Of a DNA stretch of 64,000 nucleotides, positions 11,801 to 23,400 are shown in pieces; the first letter of the stretch is position 1; each line of letters begins with the position of its first letter. This DNA comes from Lytechinus variegatus (taxonomy: Eukaryota > Echinodermata > Echinoidea > Temnopleuroida > Toxopneustidae). Location of the stretch: positions 13,238,402 to 13,302,401 of the forward strand of contig NC_054756.1 of NCBI RefSeq assembly GCF_018143015.1. The letters run 5' to 3'. Made by a program: the position numbers and the translations under genes. The notes beneath the pieces were generated by a model, which saw only the letters and a list, made by a program, of their open reading frames with translations, was not told where the DNA came from and made no database searches.

Positions 11801-14800
11801 ACTTAAAAATTGTTTGTTTGCCCTTCCCGAAAGCCAGGATCGGTAGGACGTATTATTTTTAAATAAATAAATAAAGGAAGTTCTTTTTTTCAGAAAAAAA
11901 GATATATGGACAAACTACATTTGGACTACGGAACAATCCCCTTTCATTGCTATTGTCTTCAAGTTGATCAATTTTCTGTATGTATTACCACAACCATGCA
12001 CACACACTATAGCTACGACACAAACAGGGCCTCAATATGTGGGCTTCATAAATGCATTAACCCCCCCCCCCTGTAAAAAATATGCCTCTGTCATTAGCTT
12101 TATTCTGAACGATGTTTAAACGCTAGAAATAAACAGGCGTTTACAGTTAACCGGCATGGATAAACAAGACACACACACAGAAACCCTTCACCAAATGGTT
12201 GTAAAATTTCTTATTTTGCATATTTAAATCCATAAAATAGCAGTCTATTTTACATATTTTCCAGGGGTTGTGATATTAATGTGTTGTAGTCATCATATGA
12301 CAAGCCCTAATGTCATCTTATTTCATTGATTAACAGTTGACATTTCGGTTAAAACGCAAAATTGTTTCCTGGTTCCAAGATTTTTTTATTTATGTTTTTA
12401 TTGATAAAACATCAACAAACAAACCATTTACATAAAATTTCACTATAAAAGTTACATAAAAAATCAAAGATAAATAAAAATATATACAGAAGATTGGAGT
12501 GACAAGGAAAATAAAGAAAAAAGAAAGAAAAAACAACAGGGAGAAAGCGGAGTACATGTATATCATTTCATTAAAACAATACATACTTTTACATGAGCAA
12601 GAACCCCTGGAATGGAAACCAGTCAGCAACAAATTTTGGCAAAGTTATTTTAAAAAAAAAAGAAAGACCATGATGCAAAGCATTAAAGGGGAAGTTCACC
12701 CTGACAAAAAGTTTATTGTAAAAATAGCAGAAAATAATAAAAAATATTGCCGAAGGTTTAAGAAAAATTCATCAAATAGTTAAAAAGTAATTAGAATTTC
12801 AATTATTTGATTTGTGACGTCATATGCGAGCAGCATTCCTACATAGCGATAAAAAATATAGATAGTGGTAAAAATCAATGAAATGTCATTTTTTCAGAAA
12901 ATTTAAAATGGTTTTCACTTTACCTTTTGTATATCAATAGACAAATTACTTCACACCCGATCATGAATAGAAAACAAAATTAAGTCATCAGGAACCATAC
13001 AGAGTTTGAAATTCATGCATTTTATATTACATAACACATAGGGCAGCTGCTCGTTTATGACGTCACAAATCCAAAACTTTGAACTCTAATAACTTTCTTA
13101 ACTTTAACGGATTTTCCTCAAACCTTCACCAATATTTTAAATATTTTTTCTGCTATTTTTACAACAAAGTTTACTTCAGGGTGAACTTCCCCTTTAAAAC
13201 AAAAACCTACTCAGTCTGGAAAGGGCAGAAGTGAGTGAGGAGACGACCAGCCGCCCTCTAACTCTCTCACGCGTTCCCCATCGACTCGCCTCGCCTAGAA
13301 TCTTTGAGTGTTGAGTTTCTTACAGTATGTGATGGAAGGGGGGGGGGGGGGGGCGAGTGTCAGTGTGAGGATATGAAGGGTTTGTCTATTTGGTTCCAAG
13401 AATTTGATTTCTCGATATCAAGAAGTGATCAGGAGTTCAAACGGCTTGCCATAATATTTCTAAACGTTTGTTTATTTGTCTCAACAGTCATGAAATATCT
13501 AGGAATTGAACAGAGAGAGAGAGAAAAAAATTGCGTTTGCAATTACACTTACCAAAAAACATGTTGGTGCATGTTCCAACAGCAATTGCATCACACACGG
13601 GTGCATTGCCTATTTAATATAATAAAAAGAGAAAAAAAATACATCAAAATAACTTTTATGGTGTTGTACATCATTCCATATCCAGCTTTATTTTCGCCAT
13701 TAAAACATGTTAAACGTGATATACTCGTATATACTTTTATCGAGATCAACAGAAAGTGAAGCGAGGTCGTTGCAAGAATAATATACCCTGATTTTCAAGC
13801 ATTCGGACGTCTGACCCTCATCAGAACCTGAATTAGTAAAATAATAAACTGTAGCATATTTGATGTTAATATTACACAAACAATATCCTCAATTAATGAT
13901 GACATTACTATGTACCAGAGTTAACATCAGTAGCCTAATGAGCCAAAACAAATCTATTAAACTGCGAGCGATTGAAGCAAGGAATATTTTAACTTGCTAT
14001 GTAATTTAATTTTGTGATATAATTATTTTGACATAATATTTTAGAACATGACATCCTATTCCAACTTGTTTTTTCTTTTTCTTCTCGGTCATTATCTCCC
14101 ACTTTTTTCTGTGGAGAAAATCAAAGGGGCCAATTCATGCCCCCCCCCTCAGTTCAACCCACATGTAGGCCAGTGGTTTACAAGGCTTATGCTTTTGCAA
14201 TGTCTCTTGATTTATATCATGATTAAAGGTACGACTACTGAAAGCATGAAGAATTTGTGCGATATTTGTAATTGAATACTTAACCACTGAATGAAATTAG
14301 TGCGTTGTACTAATCCACAAACAAGTACCTGGAAGCGAGGGCGTTCGACAGCCGCATGTTGATACCATAGCTTGGGTTAAGCATTCGACAAGACACTTAT
14401 TTCTGGAATATTTGTAATGATGTTGCAGTTTCTTTTCTCCACAAACTCCGTAAGGCGGCTTCTCGTTGTATATCTACATATAGAGACGAGAGAGAAAGAG
14501 GGAGAGGGAGAGAGAGAGAGAGAGAGAAAGGGGGGGGGGGGGAGAACGAAAAACAAAGAGGGAGGGGGCAGCACAGTGGTAATGAATTACATTGGTATAT
14601 ATTCTTATCCATTTTTAAGATAGATGCTGTGGTTAATTTAAAAAAAAATCGACATAAGTCTGCCCAGCCGCTGACAAAGATAATATAATAATAATAATAT
14701 GCAATTTCTTATATAGCGCTTAATACGAATGTTTCTAAGCGCTGCATACTATTACCCCAGCTTTAGCACGGCTAACCTGATCGGGCGTACCAAGCATTCA

Positions 14801-17046
14801 AGGAATTCCTTCCTACCGGGTACCCATTTACTACACCTGGGTCGAGAGTGGCAAATGTAGATAAACGCCTTCCCAAAGGACGCTACTGCTGTGATGGGAT
14901 TTAAACCCCGGACCTTGTGGTTCACAGTCCGGAGACTTATCCACTGAGCCACAGCACCTCTACAAAGGTCATGAAGATATTCAAATTATCGAATAATGCC
15001 AAATAATAAGATAAGCAGTCTGGAGGCGATAGAAACCCGTGATATTCCTATATTTGATAAACCATAAAGCCGTCACAATAACTTCACAAGTGAATGACAA
15101 TGCCACGATAAAATAAACTATCACTCAACAGGTCCCGGATCTAGAATTTAATATAGCAAAAATATTTACCAGTCTGTCAGTGAATAGTGCATTTCATTTA
15201 TATGGTCAAGAAACATGATGGTAACATAATGGAAAATATATACCTGTCTAGCAGTGATAGATACTGCTGTAGACGTGCCCGGTCCCACCTGAAATCCTTC
15301 CTTGTGCAAGTAAGTGGTATCATTTTGATCAAGTAGATGAATGGAAAAACCAACTGCATCCTTCAAGAACGTGTTGTAGTAATACTTGTCTTGTTCTACG
15401 TTGAGTATCATACTCAGACCAAAGATCCTTCCTTGAATAAGTGCAAAGTAAATAAGAAACAGGACGTCAAATGGCTTTTCTTTAAATATTATCTTTATTC
15501 AAAGCAAAACAAAGGGAAGTTATAAACAATAAAAATAAGTACAGGTTACTCGGATTTTTTTGGACGAAGTACAGGACTAATAAAACAATTACAGATGCAC
15601 AATATTATACACATTACAGTCAAATTTACATGCAACGATTATAAATTGATGATTGCAGAAAAGGAAATTGAAATAGATTAAGCACACACCCTTACAACTG
15701 AAATGAAGAGAGGATAGAGGGGAAATAGATGGAGTGGACTTGATGAAGAGAAATAGGAGGAAGAAAACGTGTGATGAGCGAAAAGAAGGGGATAAACAGG
15801 ATAAAAAAAGAAGTCAGAGAAGGAAAATGAGATTGAGGAAAAAGAGGAATAAGAAGAAGTAAGGAAGTGCAATACAAAATTTTGTGAATGAGATATTGCA
15901 TTATTGTCATATAATTTACTTTACAAAAATCATCTACCTATTTATACATCCAGAAGACTAGATGAGCTGACAAGATAGCATGGAGTATTCTACATGGATG
16001 AGAAGGGGAAAGGTGAAGATAGGGAAAAAGTAGTGGGAGAGAGAGAGAGAGAGAGATAGAGAGAGGAGAAGAAAGAGAGTGAGAAAGATAAAAGGAGAGT
16101 TGAGAGAAAGAGGGGTGGAAGAGTGGAAAGGTGAGTTAAAGAAGACAAAAGAAAGAAGAAGGCTTCCCGTGCATGTCGTGATTTACAATCTAAAAGAGTC
16201 ATATCTGTCCATTGCGGCTCTGCCCTAGCATTGAAGATGACATAAGACCCCACAAGAGCTAGTTACGAATGGCGTCCTCACATACTCTACTATTTACAAG
16301 ACGGAAAATCTTCTTTATCTGTTGTTAGTTTTCTTTAGTAATAACACCTCGACTTCTAACCTAAAACAAATCAACTGTGTTTCACAATTGGCTGCCCTAT
16401 AATGTCCTCATTCAGTTGAGCATATCGTACTTTTAATGATTTTCATCAAAAGTACAAAGTGAAAAAGTACAAAACAAAGCTACCAAAATAGTTATTTTTA
16501 CATTGAATTTTTCGTCAAAATTATAGAAATATTATAACTGAATTTGTCATATGATTTTCCTTTTAAGGGATTACTGGATAACCAATATATTGAATGAAGA
16601 CCAAGTACATGATATTTGATTGTCATTTTTAAAATAAATATTTCAATATGTTTTCTTATGAATGATAAGTGAACTATATTCATTGTTCTTATAATATCTA
16701 TTTGATAGATACAGTTTTCGCTTAGCAATATTAGCCTTAAAACTGTAATATCAATTGAATTGCAAATATAAAAGGCAATGTATCTTCGATGCTTTCTTGG
16801 AAGTCTGGCAATTTGCAAGTTTTGGACGCCCATCACTCTAAATAGGCATTTGCCCCAACCACCAGAAAAAAGGTTATTTTCAAGGTCAAAAATTAAGTAA
16901 CTAAAAAGTTGAATCAAGTTTTATTTCATGAATGACTCCGAAAAAAAGGGAATGAGCGCGATTGTTGTCCCTAGTAGTATCAGACAATTTATAAAAACCT
17001 TATATAGTAGTAGTAGTAGTACATGTACTAGTAGTAGTAGTAGTAA

Positions 17047-17081
<35 letters not shown>

Positions 17082-17435
17082 TAGTAGAAGTAGTAGTAGA
17101 AGTTGAAGGAGAAGTAATAATAGTAGTAGCACTAGTAGAAGAATTGGGATTATCCATACCGGCACCCGCAGCTTTTAGTAATTTTCTTCCATCTTGCCCG
17201 TCATTAATCTGATAGCATACCCCAAATGTAGTAAAGACAGGTACGATGTCCTCTAAAAGAACTTGCTGACCGCCAAATACTACTCTGCAATTAAATGTAA
17301 AAAGAAGTGATAAATACGCGTGCTTATCAATATTTAGCAAATGCTGAGGATGTTTCACAAATGTTGAAGTATGACTTAGAGTCGCACTTAAATACCGAGT
17401 AACGTACGGTATGAAAGGCTTGACCGCATTTGTCA

Positions 17436-17469
<34 letters not shown>

Positions 17470-20400
17470 TAAAGTTTCACGTATTGGCTTCTCTAATAGT
17501 AACAAAATATGCTGAAGATAAATGGTAATGCTTTCAATGCCATATAGCTTTTATTCTTTACTCGAATTTTCGACGGACCTCCGTCTTCTTCAGGAGTATA
17601 TACAATGTATATATATATATATTCAAGCTCATTTATCATTAATATTGAGCATGCATCGATCACATAAATCGAGCCTGACATGGCCTGAAAATCATTTTAT
17701 TAAAAAATAGCAAAAAAAGTAGTAAATAGTAAGGTCCTCCTTCATCACTGATGTCAAAAAATGGGCCGAGAAAACGACTCCTTGTTTTAAATACAAATAG
17801 TAAATAGCAAATAGTAAGCACCTCCCTCATCACTGCTCTCGAAAAACCCGGACGATCAACTACTATTTTTTTTTACTTGGCATAAAGATAACTACACTTT
17901 TATATCATGTACTTGGTATCATAATCAACAATATTTTTTTTCTTTCCTGAAAGTTTGTGAATGATTGTTTGTGGAGCATTAATCCACCTCCTCAAAACAC
18001 ACACGCATTGGTAGTTCTTTTTTGCAACAAATCAGACAACTACGTCTTCTTTGTCTTGCTTACATTGAAGATCTCCCAAATATAAACATGTGTAGAGAGA
18101 CGAGGGATTGGGAAGTAAGTTTTATCTAACTAATTACATGTTAGCTATTATGATTTATTGATGAAAACGATTTCTGAATACCATTATTGACAGTTGCGGT
18201 GAAACCATATGTTTGTGCAATAAGTTCCATTTTTTCATTGAAACTAAAAGCCGTATAATTGTAATAAAACATCCCATGAAACATTACCTGATAAACATAT
18301 CCTCCTTCGTGTGTTTTAATTCATTGTATACTTCCGTCATATCGTGTTTGCGAATTTCTTCCACCTCGTCCTCTGACAGTGTTATGTTTTTATTGGGATT
18401 ATATCGACTGTTCTCGTAAATCCGAAGTACCTTATCGAGCGCTGGATGGGCCTGTGTTTTGGATTTTCTGAAGAAGAAAACAGAAAAATGACGAATGCAA
18501 AGTCCATGATGGAGATTTCGATGTTTAAATACATTATAGGTCAAGTCCACCCCAAGAAAATGCTGACTTAATTAAATAGAGAAAAATCAAACTTGCATAG
18601 TGCTGAGAACTTCATGAAAATTTTATGTAAAACAAGAAAGTTATGACATTTAAAGTTTCGCTTATTTTTCACAAAACAGAGCTCTAGGTGAGTCAGTCGA
18701 TGATGTCCATCACTCAATATTTATTTGGTTTTTATTGTTGGATTTATACAATTTTTCATTTTTTGTCTATATGACAATAAGGACCAACTTGACTGAACCA
18801 TATAGTATTAAACAATGCTAATTCTACATGTTCAGGGAGGAATCAATCGTTTTATCACTTGACAATGAGGTGAAAATTAGAATATTTCACATTTCATATG
18901 ATAAAATACATAACAAATAGTGAGTGGATGGCATCATCAGTCTCCTCATTTGCATGCCAGCCAGGATGTGCATATAACTCTTTCGTGAAATTAAGCGAAA
19001 CTTTTTTTTTATTATTTTACATCCGATTTGATGAAATTTCAGTGTTATACTTGTTGGATTTTTCTCTTTTTTATTCAAATCAACTTTTTGTTGGGGTGGA
19101 CTTGTCCTTTAGAGGAGAAATTACATTATAAAAAGTACGAACTACACAAGAACGATTTCACAAGTAAGAGACACGCACTGTAAAAAAATCCCGCCTATTT
19201 CTCAGGTGACAGGACATTTTGCTACGGGCTTTATTTCGTCTTGAGATATAGGATTAGGGCTAGGGAGGCAATAGAAATTTATGTTAGGTTTATGGTTATG
19301 TTTAGGATAGTGTATATTGTTAAATCCAGAGGGTTGAAGTCGGTCATTCCATTCATGTGTGGACTTTGCAGCGGATCAATTAATACCGGAACAAATGACA
19401 TGGAGCAATTTCTGAACAAGAACACTAATCATGCTAATAGGTATCAAAGGGGTACTCAAGTCTGAAACTGATGTGATTTGAACAGTCACAGATAAAGAAA
19501 AATTAAACAGACAAAAAGAAGGAAGATTTCATCGAAAAGGAATAACAAAGTTAAGACATTAAAGATTCATATTATTTCAGAAAAACAGTTCTTCGCATGT
19601 ATCGATAAAAGAATATTCAATAAGCAAATCGAGGATGTCATATCCACACTTATTTTCTTTTGTATTTTGTTACATGAAATAAAGTTTATTCAAATTTTCT
19701 CCACCTCCAACTAGAAAAAAAAAACTTGGATTAGCATTGAGTTTTGCAACTCATTTTATTGCAAGGGAGACATATCACTCACGCATGTATAAAAATATGA
19801 AATAATTATGATTCCAGGTAATTGCATATGAAAAGGGAAAGTGCGGATGCGACGTCACTAGCCCACCAAATGAATATTTATGATGACGTATATATAAAAT
19901 GTTGTCACAAACTATTTTCAAACTTCAATATTTAGTAATTACACTGTTAGAAAATTTATTCTTAATATAATAGAAGTTCCTGCAGCAGAGTCTCGAGAAC
20001 ACCTGTAATCTTACCCGATTGCGTAATCTTACAGGATATCGGTATTTGGTGTATGGAACCTTACAAATTTCCTTTAATGAAACACCATTTCCCCCTTTTT
20101 AAACAGACGTAATCTGTCAAATTGCAGAAAAATCCCTGTTTTATGAATTTACAGAATGATTCTGTTATTGCTTTTTGCAAAATCTTCTTTCCTTTTTCTG
20201 TAAAATCAGGGTTCTTTTAACAGTGTACCGTTCTTTGTTATCAGCTTTTGTTGAAATTAGTAGCATTTTGCTCGTGAATCCTACTCTATTTTTTAACATA
20301 ACTATTTTCAGCCCGGAGTACCCCCTTTAAGTTAAAAAAATTGAGCAAATTCACCAGCACCCCCCAAAACAAAACAAAAAAAATCAAATTTTTTAAAACA

Positions 20401-23400
20401 TGTAAAGTGGAAACACAGGAGGACAAGCTTCTATTTACGGAAGTACGTAAAAAAGAACTTTTTATCATACAAAATGAGGCGTCGTGAGAATTTCTAAACG
20501 AGGTGATACTATTACCCCCTACCTCACACACACCCCTCACCTACACACCCCCACCCACACACACACACAACTACCAACAACCAACAAACAAAACTGACAG
20601 ATCAATTCAAGCTCATATGTTGTTTTGATTGGCATATCATCAATCGGACTGGAGTCTGTTTCGGGGGTGTGACAATGACATTAATTGGATTAATTACTCA
20701 CACAAATGAATTGAAATTACAGATGACGACCTTTGGGAAGGTTAGCTCGGTCGAAGTCTGGTTAACGCTGATGTCGACTGAGAGAGGAGTGGAGGCGAAA
20801 TAGAGAGACCTGTCAACGATCATGAACGTACAGGCCGATACGGCGCAGATGAGGATAACCAGCCATCCCAACCTAGAGAAACAGATATTGAGAAAGAGAC
20901 AATGAGAAAGAGGAAGAGAAGAGAGGGGAGGGGGAGTAGAAATGAGCAAAAGGGAGGGAAGGAAACGAAATAGAAGAAGAGTCAGAAGGAGTAAGGGGGA
21001 GAGAGAGAGGGTGGGGGGGGGGAGAAAGTGAGTGGAAATAGAATGAAAAATCGGAGGGGAAAATGAGTATATAGAAATGTAAAGAGAAGAAGACACAGAA
21101 GAGAGGAAGAGAAATGGAGAGAGGTAGGAAGGAAAGATACAATCGCATAAGCGGTGGTGGGGAGGGTTCTTTAAAGGGCGGGGCTACTACTGGGTATTGC
21201 ATCTTGTCTAGTAATCAAGGCCTCGATTTATTAGAAATATTTGAAATCATCAACAGCGTGATTGAATCGCCTATAATTCAGAGTCTTCTTTATTCGCATA
21301 AAAAAGCACATGTACAAAAATATAATATTTCCCAATTTACAAAACAAACATAACTATAATATATAATTTAAAAAAAATCCAAACATATTCACTATATATA
21401 TATATATATATAAACATTGTAAAAAAAAATACAGTTCAAACCATAAAAATACCCACACAACAAAAGTAACATTGTGTGTTTGCCAAAGAACTTTCAACAC
21501 TCTGCGAACAAATAAAGATCATTCTGTTGAGGGCAACAACATTAGGTGACAGTAGGATTAAATCATCAGCATAAGAGAAAGCACCTGCAAATACTTGTCC
21601 CATAAAGTACAATGAGGATATAATTTCCAATAAAATTTCCTTTCGTGGTAGGTCCGATTTGATCTAATTTTATCCCGCCCCTCCCCCTACTGTAATTATT
21701 AGACTATGTAAGAAAAGAGCAAGTATAAAGTGAAATCATCGCCGAAATCTACGAGAAATTGAATTTTGATTTCGTTCCTTAAATTGGGTACTTCGCTCAG
21801 TTATAGATTTCCAGATATGAAGTTTCGCTAGTGCCCTAATTTCCACTGCTACCGTGAACTTCTGTTGTGTCTCTTTTCATGTTACGTCATGCACTATCAC
21901 ATTTCCTGGTAGAGGCAATCTGTATCATATATATTTTTTTTCTTTTAAACCTTTTTTTTTGATCAAACAATCGGTATGTACAACAATAATCATAATATCA
22001 ATCACATTTACAATGGTATAGGATACACTCACAAAAAAAAACGATACAAAAACATACATCACAGTTGTACATGAAAAGTGGGTAACAAATAACATTATCT
22101 GTATATCAATGGTATAATCAAAAGATTTTTTCAACAGGGGTCCATTTTTTATAGTGCAATCCTTCAATATGCCTCTGTTTTGCAATGTTAAGTTCAATCA
22201 GTTTAATAAATCTGTATCATATATTGCATTATAGTTGTGTGTCCACGGTCCCTACATCTTTTGTATGCGACAAAATATTGAAGATCACGTTTAGGCCAAC
22301 TTTCTTGTCGACGAATTAGCCCGGCGGACACAACACGTTCCATATCGATCCTATTTCCAAATAGATTATAAAAAACAGTTTGTATGAACATTCCAACTTA
22401 TACAAAATCTTATTAATACCAATTTCGAATAGTGGTATGAGTATTGAAATTCAATATTCAAGTCTATGTCGAGCCTCCCTATAACATTTACAATGGTTCT
22501 CAAAGGTTGGGGAATCCAACAAAAAATAAAACTATTTAATGTATTCAAGTTCCGCCATGTTTTAAGTGATAAGTCATGTGACAATAATATTAAATTCAGT
22601 AAAGATTGTTTCTCTTGGCTCGCCGAACACTGCAGAGATGGTGTCTACATTCATCGTTCATCATGAAAGAGTGCATTTTTTGGTGGGGTTCACTAATTCT
22701 ATTTTAGCACAAGTGTATATAGGAATTAAAGTAAATCCAATCATGGCCCTGGGGATGATTTTTTGGTGGGGATGCTGGTGTAAGTTTGACCTCCCCCCCA
22801 AAAAAAGGTGTTCATTGAAATGTTAGGGTTATTTTGGTCCGGAGAAATTTGACCCCTTCCAAAAAAATGAATAAAATAAAGCAAATAAGGTTTAATTTTC
22901 CTTACATTTCACCATTTTTAAAAGGATACTCCGGGCTGAAGATATTTATATCTAAGTAAAATTGATAGAGCAAAATGCTTAAAATTTCATCAAAATTGAA
23001 TTACAAATAACGGAGGAATTGGATTTTAAATATTTGCATTATACCAGTGAGACAGTTCTAGGCATGTCTTCATGAATATTCATTAGGTGGGCCAGTGATG
23101 TCACAACCCAAATTTCCTTATTCTTACGTTATTACATGATCACAATTCTTTCATTTTGTCACAAATGTGTGAATGATTTGTCTCCTTCGAAAAGTTGCGG
23201 CAATAAATATTTAACGCATTTAATCAGAAGTCATTCCATCTGTTTTCGTTCTTGGTAGAAAATTTTAAATAAACCTATTTTCATATAATGAAATACAAGA
23301 GAAAAATGGGGATATTACACCATCAGCCCACCTAATGAATATTCATGAAGACATGCCTATAACTGTTTCACCAGAATAATGCAAATCTTAAAGATTAAAT

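Noticed and set aside
12390-12632. Cys-containing frame 'GSCSCKSMYCFN' as the missing channel exon
   Set aside because: The acceptor would give the wrong phase and no donor follows. The 13553-13609 exon fits both sequence and phase.
13800-13824. CTGATGAGGGTCAGACGTCCGAA on the minus strand, partly like a hammerhead ribozyme core
   Set aside because: A stem II can be drawn, but no matching stem III or cleavage-site arrangement was found on either side. More likely part of a transposon.
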